From Enoplolaimus lenunculus (lineage: Eukaryota > Nematoda > Enoplea > Enoplida > Thoracostomopsidae): DNA of 64,000 nucleotides. The position numbers were made by a program, and so were the translations under genes. This document shows positions 35,397-45,739 of this stretch, one piece after another (within the stretch, counting starts at the first letter, position 1; every line of letters starts with the position of its first letter). The notes under the pieces are model-generated. The model was not told the origin of the DNA and did no database searches. It saw only the letters and a program-made list of their open reading frames with translations. The stretch spans positions 558,001 through 622,000 of the forward strand of contig JASANG010002509.1 in assembly GCA_030248215.1 (NCBI GenBank). Direction: 5' to 3'.

Positions 35397-35884
35397 CTGT
35401 AAGATAATGGTTCTTGTCATTTTTGTGGCACCATGCTACGTTGATCCATGCTGGAAACGGGGGTGTTCCAGATCTTACACCTTGGATTTCTATTTCCGTA
35501 GAACACAGACATCAAAACAAAAACATTTGCTGCGTTTTGATTATAGCTTATTTTAGGGATTTAGCACAAGTTATTGAGTAAAAATTAGCATTTATATCGC
35601 CAAGTTTCCATTTGTGGTCATGGCAGCGGTGTTTTGTTATTGTTTTTCCGAGAACGTTTACTATTTCGGTTGCTTTATATTATTTTCGTCATGAAATGCC
35701 AAATCTTTAGCCTGTAAGTCGAACGTTACAAAATGGTTGAAAAGTTGTTTACAGGTTGTTGGCTTTATATTATAATTTTGATTACCTACAAATAGTAACA
35801 TGACGATGATAAACAACCTTTATCGCTGGTAAAATTATAACAAATCTTCGAGAAGGTATATAAGTGTTGCGCTGTACTTCTGTT

Positions 35885-36122
35885 GACGTCCGGCGCCGTC
35901 CGTCACCAGCCCGGCGCGCCCGTCACGGAGCGTCATTCGTACGGCGCCGTCCGTCACCGTCCGCCACTATACGATATTACACGTGTGTAATTTGCGACAA
36001 CTCACGGTGACGGACAACGCGGACTGTGACGGACGGCACCGGACGGTGACAGACGGCGTCGGACGGTGATAGACGGCACGGTGATAGGCGGCGCCGGACG
36101 GTGATAGACGGCGCCGAACGGC
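35885..36122. repeat. GC-rich fold-back repeat of GACGGCGCCG units
   Basis: The left arm carries GGCGCCGTCCGTCACC, the right arm several GACGGTGATAGACGGCGCCG-type units in the opposite sense, around a 60-bp AT-rich loop. Unusual GC content for this window. Confidence 0.7.
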
Positions 36123-37179
36123 TAACATGGGGAGACGTAAAAATAAATAACCGTCCGTGACCAAATAATCGACACAGCTTGTCTGAAAACGCAAAATAAA
36201 ATATCAATATATGTATGGCGAAATAAGAAACATTTCGCGGTAAGCCATTCATATATATGCTCCAGACATTTGCACATTTTAAACTGTACACTAAACGTTT
36301 TAAACAAGAAACTTTAAAAATCTATATATTAAAGCTCGAACGTTCCACGTACGTATTTTGGGCAGCATTTCAACAGATATGTGTTTACGTTACGTATGCA
36401 AATTAAGTTTGTATGCATTGAGATACCTACTGTTGCACATGTTTTATATATTTTATTTTGTTCACTTAAATACGAGGAGCCCAGGCAACAATTTAGCCTA
36501 CGGTCGGCGAAGCGTTTAATTCTGTTGCACATGTGTGCAACTACGTGTACTAGTAAACTTTATGTACGGACGCTAAAAATGGTTTCACAATGTTCATAGC
36601 AAACGAAAACGTATACTGCTTCGGTCAGTATTTCAACTTATAAAACTTGAAAACTAAAAACTGTCTGCCAAATATTCACTCATTTGCACGGTGACAGTTG
36701 ACAAAAAAATTTGCCTCAAACAGTTTGAGCATCACAAATAAGATGTCAAAAACTAAACCGAAACACCTCATAATTGCAGCCATTTTTTGTTTGTTTGCAA
36801 TATTTCGTCTTTTTTTCCGTCAAAATTCAATGTTGCAGTGTTGAAACTGAATTTTGTTGAACTGGACATGTGTATTAAACTATGTTTGGTGGTTGTTGCT
36901 AAATAAATATTTTTAATGTCTGAGTTTGGCAAAAAAAGGTTAACTCTGGTTGTCATGGAACAGGTTGGCTTTTGGTCGGTATAGGCGCCCGTCAATTAGG
37001 AGAGATTGAGACATGGAGACTGATGGACTAGACTCGGAGGCTTAGGTTTAGTGACTGTAAGGTTAGCTTAAATTTAGGCTTATGCTGTGGCTGATTTAGG
37101 ATATGCTCAGCGGCCAGTCCTTATAGGTAACGAGACTTTGAACAGATCGACCTCTTTACTTATATTTTATTCAATATTT
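36123..37179. other. No gene recognised
   Basis: AT-rich; short frames only. Confidence 0.4.
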
Positions 37180-37349
37180 GGGTCATAGTACTAAATCACC
37201 ACAAGACGTGAGAGCCCCCTCGGGTTCGAGCGTCAAGCTCCTATAGCTGAGTGGTGATGGTATACGCCTCCCACTCCAGTCACTGGAGTTCGAATCTTAG
37301 CATAAAAGTAGGTCTCAGGGGAAATAGAAAATATTCATGTGAGAAAGCG
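37180..37349 (+). mobile_element. Family H (TTAA, tRNA-like) element, left end worn
   Basis: Contains CACAAGACGTGAGAGCCCCC, the A box TAGCTGAGTGG and the B box GAGTTCGAATC, and ends ATTCATGTGAGAAAGCG followed by TTAA. The left terminus is not clear. Confidence 0.65.
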
Positions 37350-37383
37350 TTAAGCGAAAAATTTTCAGTTTACTATCTTTAAT

Positions 37384-37555
37384 GGGCGTCCAGGTTTCTG
37401 CTGGGTCTATAAAAGAGTAGATTTAGATTCTAGACTACATTTTTTGCTTAGGCTTAGGTTTAGGCTTAGGCTTAGGAACTCATTTTTGCAACGCTTAGGT
37501 TTAGGCGTAAGAATACGCTTAATCTACTGTTATGCCCCTCAACGTATCATTGGCC
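37384..37555. mobile_element. Family A MITE, minus orientation
   Basis: Left GGGCGTCCAGGTTTCTGCTG, core TTAGGCTTAGGTTTAGGC repeated, right ATGCCCCTCAACGTATCATT then GGCCC. Confidence 0.75.
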
Positions 37556-37719
37556 CACTATTTACACAATATTCCTCTATAAATGCCAACACTTTTTGAC
37601 AAGGTTAATAAAAATGCGGATATTTTCGTTTCTAATTCCAATGGTTAATACTGCGCCGGGTCTCATGAAGTGACTTTATGTCTAACCAAGAGCCAGAAGT
37701 CGACCAAAATTTGAGAAAA

Positions 37720-38041
37720 CCGGAACCGAAATCAAAGCAAATGTGCGCGGAATTGTATACAATGGTGTTGAATTGAAAACTGGTAACCATCTTTTTGATG
37801 TTAAAACTTTATTGTAAAGCTTGTTTTTGAGAAATTTTGACTATAAATTTTCAGAATTAATCTATTAAAGTTACAAACCAACTCAATAGTGACAATAGAC
37901 TCACTAAAAACGGAATAATTTTTTTAAAAACATGAAAATTTTATACAAAAAAATTTCTGGAACCTGTGGCAAAAATAGTACCAAATCCTGTGCCCGATTT
38001 TCTGCTGGAGTCGGAGGCAGACCTTCAATTGTACCCAGGTC
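37720..38041. mobile_element. Family C MITE, left end worn
   Basis: Right end GGAGGCAGACCTTCAATTGT then ACCCAGG; the interior matches 664-1024. Confidence 0.55.
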
Positions 38042-38105
38042 CCTACCTTACTATTTGAGCTCGTGCTAGCCTAGCATGAGCCATATCGCTTGGGTTGACT
38101 TTTAA

Positions 38106-38369
38106 CGCTTTCACTCATAGAGTATACTATGAGCAACTAAATACAACAATTTAAGAGCAATACACAACACCGTGAATAGAGTTTAACATTTATGACATAT
38201 ATGCGCAGTGTAAAATCTCCACAGGACGTGAGATCCCCTCGGGCTCGAGCGTCAAGCTTCTATAGCTGAGTGGTCATCGCAAACGCCTCACACAAGAGAG
38301 ACTGTGGATCGAATCTCACCTTGAAATTACATCTGATATGAAATTGCAAATATTCATGTGAGAAAGGGT
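38106..38369 (+). mobile_element. Family H piggyBac-like MITE with tRNA-like boxes
   Basis: Flanked by TTAA on both sides. Termini CGCTTTCACTCATAG and CATGTGAGAAAGGG are inverted repeats. Inside are TAGCTGAGTGG (A box) and GATCGAATC (B box) at tRNA-like spacing. Confidence 0.75.
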
Positions 38370-38442
38370 TAATATTAATTAAAACTTTTGTATTCGAAAT
38401 TACCAAGATTGGTAATTAATATATACTTCAGTAGCTTGTTAA

Positions 38443-38709
38443 CCCTTTACTCATATAGTATACTATGAGCAACTAAATACTAGCAATATATGAGCAACAC
38501 AGACACTGTGAGCTGTGTTTAATATTTGTAACATGTATGTGCAGTGCAAAATCTCCACAAGACGTGAGAGCCCCCTCGGGATCGAGCGTCAAGCTCCTAT
38601 AGCTGAGTGGTCATCGTAAACGCCTCTCACCCGAGAGACTGGGGATCGAATCTTACCTTGAATAAAAGTGCATCTCATATGAAATTGAAAATATTCATGT
38701 GAGAAAGGG
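38443..38709 (+). mobile_element. Family H piggyBac-like MITE with tRNA-like boxes
   Basis: Flanked by TTAA. Termini CCCTTTACTCATATAG and CATGTGAGAAAGGG. A box TAGCTGAGTGG, B box GATCGAATC. It closely resembles the copy 70 bp to its left. Confidence 0.78.
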
Positions 38710-38900
38710 TTAAGGCGCAATTGTACTGCCGGAGCTTAATTCTGAACCTCAAAATAAAATCGCTTGTTAAATAAATCAGTTTTACTTCACAACTTTGCAT
38801 ATATTCATTACGGATCAGAAGCCGTTAAAAAATTCCAGTTTACACAATAGACTTTTCACGCTGATAAGTGAGACCGCTTATAGTTGCAAAGTAAAAACAC

Positions 38901-39336
38901 GGCTCATGTAAAGATCAGTGGCGAAACGTTTTTCTGTGCGACTACAATAAAGTAAGCTTATCCCCTTTTCACATTAAGCTGCCTATAGGCAACTCAGCGC
39001 AGTATATATACGGTAAATAATATATATCGCACCGTGTTGAACAATTGCAACACGTATACATAGTACTAAATCACTACAAGACGTGAGAGCCCCCTCGGGT
39101 TCGAGCGTCAAGCTCCTATAGCTGAGTGGTGATGGTGTACGCCTCCCACTCCAGTCACTGGAGTTCGAATCCGAGCATAAATGTAGGTCTCAGGGGAAAT
39201 AGAAAATATTCATGTGAGAAAGGGTTAAGGTTTAAACTATTTTGTTGCAAACGCTTCTACTTAGGTATAAGCTTGGCTTACGCTTAGGCCTAGGAATATA
39301 CTTATACTACTGTTCCTGCTCTGTTCTGTATATTGG
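38901..39336. mobile_element. Family A MITE split by a family H insertion
   Basis: The left arm GGCTCATGTAAAGATCAGTG runs to 38960 at GTAAGCTTA. Family H then occupies 38962-39224, and the family A core and right end resume at 39229 and finish at ATATTGG. The A copy therefore predates the H insertion. Confidence 0.75.
38962..39224 (+). mobile_element. Family H MITE inserted into a family A MITE
   Basis: Left CCCCTTTTCACATTAAG, right CATGTGAGAAAGGG then TTAA (left flank TTAT). A box TAGCTGAGTGG, B box GAGTTCGAATCC. Its 5' part matches the 37180 copy rather than the 38106/38443 pair. Confidence 0.78.
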
Positions 39337-39504
39337 ACAGTAACACCGTAGGTAATACCAGCAGCTGTAAAATGATTAGATACATCTGTCTTGCACCGAG
39401 TAATGGGTATATTGTGAATGCAACTTTATTTTGAAATTAGTTTCTGCGTTATATAATCAACGTTTAACCGGTAGCTTTTTAACAAATATCATATTTTAAT
39501 TTCT

Positions 39505-42408
39505 ATGGCTGCGCTTCGACTACTGCGTCTGAAGACACCGAGTATTTTTGCTTCCTATGCGGTTGCCTGTTTAATACTGATCTTAGACGATTCTACAGCA
39601 ACTAAAAGTAAGAGGAAACACTGAATTCATTGTATACTTAATAATATTCAGATTTTATTTGACGAGAAAGCAGCAAATGTATTTGCATAAATAAGCACTA
39701 TGCACATGTACAAGATTTAGAGCGGGAACGTGCAGCTGCAAATTGCACACAAAACTTGCATTTTTCATCAGCTAACGAGAAAGTGGCTGCAATATATTCA
39801 ATAAACTTGCATGGTTATTCACACATGTGAACTAAGTTCCAAGCTATGATTTTGAATTAAGTATTGGCATGTGCAAGGTTTTGAAACCAGATTTCGGATA
39901 AAACTTGCAAGAGCAAGTTGAAGGTGCAAGTTTGCGCAGCAAAAACTGATATGGAAGCGGGGCGAATCCCGTCTTATCAACACAGGAAATATCTGAAAAT
40001 GAAATTCTCTCGGTTTTGAAATTTTTTTCTGCTCAAAAGTAAGCTCAAAATTTTTACGTCAGTTTGGGTATCTAAAATTTTTATTGTTCATCAAATTTTT
40101 GTGGTCCGCCGTTTGCTAAAATCGAGTTTAACGGTAAAACTCGCAAAAGTACTTAGTTGAATTTACAAACAACTTGTTTTTAGTACCACCGATTCAGAGC
40201 AATACGGCCATTCAACATACGCCAGCAGGAACCAAAACCGGGCATCAACCGCAAATCGAACCGGTTAGAGCTCGTGCAAGAGAAGGCAAAATCGTCGATG
40301 GTAATGAACAAGTGGGACCCAAAAACCGAAATAATGTTCAGCGACATTACGGATTTAGTGGATATCGAGGAAGTTTCGGTAGATTCTCTGGATTCGGTGG
40401 TTACCCATATGGTTTTGGTGGGTTCGGTGGATTTCCGTTCGGCGGATCGCCGTTTACAAATCCATTTGGAACAAATCCATTCGGAGTTCAGAATGGTACG
40501 TTTTGAGAACACGCAGCATGCACAGCTCACAGATTAAGCTTATTGGCCAATGAGCCAGCACGTCTAAAGCTACAGATAGAGAATGCGACATGTTCAAAAA
40601 TCATTCGTTTCGCAGACAGGATGCAACCGGATATCCGTTTCTGGTTCCGGTAAAAATCAGTGCCCGTTTCCGCTTGCGGTTATCAAAATTTTAGATGAAT
40701 AGAGATTAACAATTTTTTACCCGCAGTTTGTAATTCGTTACCCACGGGCATACCCGCATCAAAATTTGCTTACCTGGCCCGCGTTTATCTGTGGGTACTA
40801 GAGTGACGCGTGGACCTCTGATTCGAAATGAAGTATTAATTACGAAATTCATCTAAAATTAAAAAAATTCCTGAATCCAATATTTTCTTTAAAGTTTAAT
40901 TTTAGAAAGCACGGTGAATGTTTTCATTCCTCAACCATATTGACAATGGTAGGAAAACAAAACATCTTTGAAACATTTATACTTCAATATATACGTTTTT
41001 CGCTTGCGTTATTAAGCTTACTATCCGAGCTACTAAAATTGAAATCAATCACTACGCCCTCTGGTACAGTAGTGACCCGAATCAGACGAAGGACTGCTAT
41101 TTATTTTGCCTTTCTCAAAGGTACTCCCTGTTATCTGATTAAGTTATAGACCCAACACCCTTCCTATTTTATATGCCTTCCTTTTGGCAGAACTGACTTG
41201 TTATGAAGCATTTTTGTTGATTGCCATGCCGATCAATGTTTTTTCGGATCTAACAAATTTATGCGAGTTGCCCGAGTGTCTGTTACACATTTGAGCAGTC
41301 CAGGCCATTCTTCTGCTCTGGTCTTTGCGATGGACTAAGTATATTCAAAACGGACTCCGACAGGGTCTCTCCCACAGAACGCCGAAAACAGTTTTAAAGT
41401 AATTCGTTATAAATTTAAAATCTGACAAGAATGGACTGCTTAGTGTGGGGGTTTGGCGCTGGGGGCAACAGCCTACCATCCATGCTTAGAGTTCTTTGAA
41501 TTTACGGGGCTGAGAACCTAAATGACGAAAATTTGCCTATAGTATTTGTGGTGGAATGATTATCCTTCGTGGAGGGGGGGGCGAAGTAAAAATGCCTTCA
41601 AAATGGGGACCTCGACTAATATACGGGTCGCCATATCGTGGAGTTTTACCAGTTGTATTGAGCGGTTAGGATTCAATACTTTAGCTATAACCAATAAAAT
41701 ACGTGATGCACAAAGCACAAACATGAACCAATCACATTTTACCGCGGGAACCATTTTAACCAATCAGGTATTGTTGCTACAATGACTAGCCACCACTGTG
41801 GCAACTGATGCCGTGCTGTGTTCGACCGGGTATAAAAATACAGTAGCCGAAAGTCAACAAAATTAGTTGGAATCGGAGTGGAAGCGAAATTTTAAGTAGT
41901 TAAAATATTAAACTGTTTCATTTGCGAATTTGAGCAATATTGCTTAATTTTTCTGAAATCCCGACAATTCAGTGTTAAAATTGCACTCATACGTAAAGCC
42001 AAAAGAACCGAACGATGCCATTTTTGTAAAACTATGAAAAAGCCCAGTACCGAAATTACAGGAACATCCGGCAAACAACAGCCGAAAGACGATTTTTTAT
42101 CGGAACCGGAGGGAGACCTCCAGTTGTACCCTGCTAAGTAGCCAGATTGGCGAAACGGCTAAATCGGTCCAATTTGTATACAGCATATTTTGTCGCTCCC
42201 TATGGTATATGTGCCCCTTCGTATTAGAAATAACTGCCGTGCTTTTCTGATTGACAATCCTTTTTCAGCGTTTCAATACTACTGTAATCCAAACGGCCAA
42301 TGTATTCTATGTACAGTGGGACTGAATTGTCCAGATCCAAACGTGTCGCAGATTCCACTCAGTACTAATCTTCAAACGTGTCAACAAGGATGCGCCGGAA
42401 CAGGCTGA
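39505..42408 (+). CDS. Secreted Gly/Phe-rich protein with cysteine-rich tail (orphan)
   Basis: Exons 39505-39607, 40184-40495 and 42269-42408 join in frame (both introns phase 1, GT-AG) to 184 residues and a stop. Residues 1-35 begin MAALRLLRLK followed by a hydrophobic stretch (FASYAVACLILIL), a likely signal peptide. Exon 2 encodes a basic, polar segment and then a repeat-like Gly/Phe/Tyr run (FGGFGGFPFGG, NPFGTNPFG). Exon 3 encodes a compact module with six cysteines in about 40 residues (YYCNPNGQCILC, LNC, QTCQQGC). I do not recognise the family. Gly/Phe-rich low complexity plus a small disulfide module suggests a cuticle, eggshell or other extracellular matrix protein, but that is inference. 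Intron 2 (about 1.8 kb) holds C- and D-family repeats. Confidence 0.65.
39700..39955. mobile_element. Family E MITE in intron 1 of the secreted Gly/Phe gene
   Basis: GTGCAGCTGCAAATTGCACA, TTCACACATGTGAAC and GCGCAGCAAAAACTG match the family interior; termini are decayed. Confidence 0.5.
40617..41035. mobile_element. Family C MITE (intron 2 of the secreted Gly/Phe gene)
   Basis: GGATGCAACCGGATATCCGT at the left; the ATATACGTTTTTCGCTTGCG and CTATCCGAGC region resembles the right half of 8665-9085. Confidence 0.5.
41064..41632. mobile_element. Family D-like element (intron 2 of the secreted Gly/Phe gene)
   Basis: TACAGTAGTGACCCGAATCA at the left; the right end near AAATGGGGACCTCGACTAAT is worn. 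Confidence 0.45.
41960..42133. mobile_element. Family C MITE right half (intron 2 of the secreted Gly/Phe gene)
   Basis: CGGAACCGGAGGGAGACCTC followed by CAGTTGTACCCTG. Confidence 0.55.
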
Positions 42409-42499
42409 ACGAACAGAATGGCGTACAGCAGAAACAGTTTATCCTTACAAATAAAAACGAATCAAATCAAAATTAGTTGGATAAAAAACCTTATACACA

Positions 42500-42760
42500 G
42501 CAGTGTACAACCTGAGAGGTCTGCCTCCGGCTCCGGCAGAAAATCAACCTCAACCTTCGGTAGAATTTTTGCTGAATGTTCCGACTATTTCGGCAGTGAA
42601 ATTACCGTAGTTTATATAAAAGCTATCTTTTTCAGCGAGTTTTTTGCTTTGAGGTTTTCCAAGTTTTAACTAACGACTTTTAATAAAAACTTAAAGCTAT
42701 TTGGTGGTAATGCTAAACTAATTGGACATTTTTCACATCCTGTTCAACCTGCAGCCGGAA
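42500..42760. mobile_element. Family C MITE, minus orientation
   Basis: GTACAACCTGAGAGGTCTGC then CTCCGGCTCCGGCAG at the left, CCTGTTCAACCTGCAGCCGG at the right. Confidence 0.55.
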
Positions 42761-42884
42761 GTTGAAAACATTTGCCTAGGCCGGATGCGAAACAAAGTGT
42801 AGATAGCACGCTGTAAACGGTTAGCAAGAATAAAACACTCATGCGACGTTATTAACACTCCAGGATTAGCTTTTAAACAAAAAT

Positions 42885-42990
42885 ATTTATTCTCGTCGTA
42901 CGGACAGATGGACAAGCGGACGGACATCCACCATCCGAGCCCCAGTAGTAAACATAAAATACTACACGAAACTGTGAACTGAAGTTTTGC
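42885..42990. repeat. Dispersed repeat related to 48030-48125
   Basis: GCGGACGGACATCCACCATC then CGAGCCCCAGTAG and AACATAAAATACTACACGAA match the copy in GID8 intron 1. Confidence 0.5.
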
Positions 42991-43234
42991 TTCGCTAAAT
43001 AAATAAAATACTTAATATTTTAGCTCAACTAAATAGCAATTAGCCTGGCGCTTTGAGCAGCTTTGTATTATAAAACCCAAATGTGAAATTACACACAGAG
43101 TAATAAGCTTTCACACAAAAATGTTGATCAAACTCCATTCAGTGATCTCTGACATTCACATGTCAAACGGACGGACGTTGACTTGAACATTCATCAGCAC
43201 AAAACGTATTCAAACTATATTAAATCTTTAAAAT

Positions 43235-43522
43235 TCAACATTTATAAAGTAACGCTTTACTTCCTTCTTCAGGCCCAATAAAATTTTGTTGACCTCCAGG
43301 CACCCGGCTTTTCCGCCGTTTGCATCCTGCTAACGAAGCATGCTTGTCATGCAGTCGAAGCAAACGCACCATTATGCTCAAGGCGTTAAGTTTTTTCTGG
43401 TTCCTAATGTTAAAAACCCTTGAATCCATATTTCTGAAATTTAGAAATCGCGAGTTTAATTTATCGTAGTAAATCTCGGGACGGACGCGGATCGAATTTT
43501 TTAAAATCTCTGACAGTCTCAT
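43235..43522 (-). CDS. Possible small basic protein or exon (unrecognised)
   Basis: A 95-codon frame starting at 43522 on the minus strand. The product is basic and polar (RPEIYYDKLNSRFLNFRN, then 'CKRRKSRVPGGQQ'), has no signal peptide and no family that I recognise. It is longer than expected by chance in such AT-rich DNA and is not explained by a repeat. The downstream sequence (42880-43000) is a repeat. It may be a single-exon gene, one exon of a gene, or chance. Confidence 0.3.
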   Translation of the reverse strand: MRLSEILKNSIRVRPEIYYDKLNSRFLNFRNMDSRVFNIRNQKKLNALSIMVRLLRLHDKHASLAGCKRRKSRVPGGQQNFIGPEEGSKALLYKC

Positions 43523-43804
43523 CTTTTTCTACAATACCGAAAATAAGTTTTTATATATAAGTAGTTGCACTTATTCCACTTAGAATCAATCAGTGTTTCA
43601 ATACAGGTATGTAGAAGTAATCCCATTAAACGCATAAATAATACAATTCAACCTAATATTTAAAGTATTTGGTTCATTCGTTATGTTTTCTGTAAATTTT
43701 AAAAAGCTCGATCTTGTAAAGAAAAAACTGGCATTTTATTTTATAAACCAATTTACATATTAACTAACAATGAATCGTTATAACAGTACACGTGCGGTTC
43801 ATAA

Positions 43805-43902
43805 AATTTGAAACAAGCACAGGGATACACACAGAATTTCTGCAATGTTAAAATTTGAAACAAGCACAGGGATACACACAGAATTTCTGCAATGTTAAAA
43901 TT
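43805..43902. repeat. Two-copy tandem repeat, 49-bp unit
   Basis: AAAATTTGAAACAAGCACAG and GGATACACACAGAATTTCTG occur twice in direct succession with no visible differences. Confidence 0.85.
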
Positions 43903-44177
43903 TTACAATGGTATTAATTTTTGTTCTCCATACCATTCCCAGAAGCGCTCTGACCATTATTTATCTCGCAGACCAGTCACTAACACCATCACAGTTCATG
44001 GTCACATTCTGCCTCGGCATCATCCACCCCGTAGATATAATTATACTGACGAACTTCTCTGCTTTGAGCATCGAGAAATACCTCTAACTTTCAGTAACAT
44101 AGTACACAAGCCTTTTCTCACGCCATAATTTTCTTTGAAGTAATTCAATCCGCATGTCTTCGAATATCATTTATAAC

Positions 44178-44352
44178 GGCCGATTGCGTGAAACAGGGCC
44201 GTAACAGTAGCATTAGCATATTATTAAGCAAACGCGTAAGACTGAGCTTACGCCTAAGCCTATGCATTAGCGTAAGCAGAAAATTTGTCTAAAGTTTAAG
44301 CTTACTCTATTGCAGTCCCGCAGACCAGTCCACCCTTGATTTTTATGCGGGG
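44178..44352. mobile_element. Family A MITE
   Basis: GAAACAGGGCCGTAACAGTA at the left, TTGATTTTTATGCGGGG at the right. The core repeats have drifted (ACGCCTAAGCCTATGC). Confidence 0.6.
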
Positions 44353-45739
44353 AAATATAACCAACACAGACACTTGTGGAGCCTCCTCTGCACTTGCTGC
44401 TCAAATAAAGTAACCAGGATCTTTGGCACGGACACATTCTTCCCATTTGACCATTAGTCAGTCTTGCTCTTTGTACGTACTGCTTGTGAACAGATCGGCG
44501 TAATGCAAATCATGCATGCGGGCATATTCTTTTAATGCTCCTGATATACGTGCAACTACGGTCTTCACGTTTATTTAGCTGCCCAATGTTTCAATAGCAT
44601 GTGCTGATTTATCACCACAAAAGCACTTCCCACTTTTGCGTTTTCCCCTAATGTAGGAAAATAGTTTTGTTGTTCTTATGACACTGTGGGTAATTTTACA
44701 ACACCGTCGAACGTACAACAGAAACAAGAGCAACTAAAACTGATACGCATTACAACTACAAAGATCAAGTTATAACCAACATAGGTCATCAGCCGCTGTA
44801 ACGAGTTATCCATCACTAAAAATACAATTAACCATGCTTTACAATACTAGATATGCGATCAGCGATCATCATTACAAAAATATACGTTAAGATTATGCAC
44901 TCCGACTACTCGCATATAGCAAAACGCCAAAATCACGTATTACGCTTACAATATTAATTTCCAATAGCATCAGACTAATTATTTCAAAACTTACACAATG
45001 ATATTGTTTATTGGTAGGTGAATAAGTTTGACGAAGAAACCGATGAAGCCCATAACAGCAAAACCAATCGTAGTAACAAGACAATATAACTTAGTGTAAA
45101 AATACAGCATAAACAACGCAAGGAATGCCCGATAACTTGACAGACGATACTGTGTGTTATACGATTGGCAAAACATTGAGCTTTTTGATTGGAAAAAACT
45201 GCTGTGGTATCGACCTGTTTAAAATGTTACTTAAGCCTAGTATTCTAAAACCACAGAGAGTAGTGTGAGTCTCACGAAATAAAACGGAATACTATTGCGA
45301 ATTTTGGTTCTTGTACACACTGCATTCGCATTTTAGTTTAAAGCTTACGCCCAGGTATTCTTTCGTAAGAAAGATTTGGATTGGAGAAAATTTGCACGTA
45401 TCATGTATGTGTCTAAATAAAATTCGACATGTAGATTTGACAAGTTCTGTACATTCGAGAACATCTGTCTAAAAACAAAGCTTTCAGCAATATTATATAT
45501 GCACGCATCCTAAAGAGTTGGTTCAAACGAAAACTACGGTTATGTCATAGGTAATACACAATCAAATCAAAAAGGAGGTGCAATTTCGTCCTTTTCAAAT
45601 ACAGATTATATATTTTAAACAACTAAAGTCAGGGTTATAAATGGCATCATATAAAAACGTGCAGTAACCGCAGAATGATATACTTAATTTACAATTACAA
45701 TATCTTGAATTATTGACTACCGTAAGGCCAGAAATGATT
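44353..45739. other. Intergenic, probable GID8 3' flank
   Basis: No repeat or coding stretch recognised over about 1.4 kb; one of the longest repeat-free intervals of the window. Confidence 0.4.

Noticed and set aside
43892-44128. Short plus-strand gene (78 codons)
   Set aside because: It begins inside a 49-bp tandem repeat and has no domain; a possible acceptor at 43941 is not enough support.
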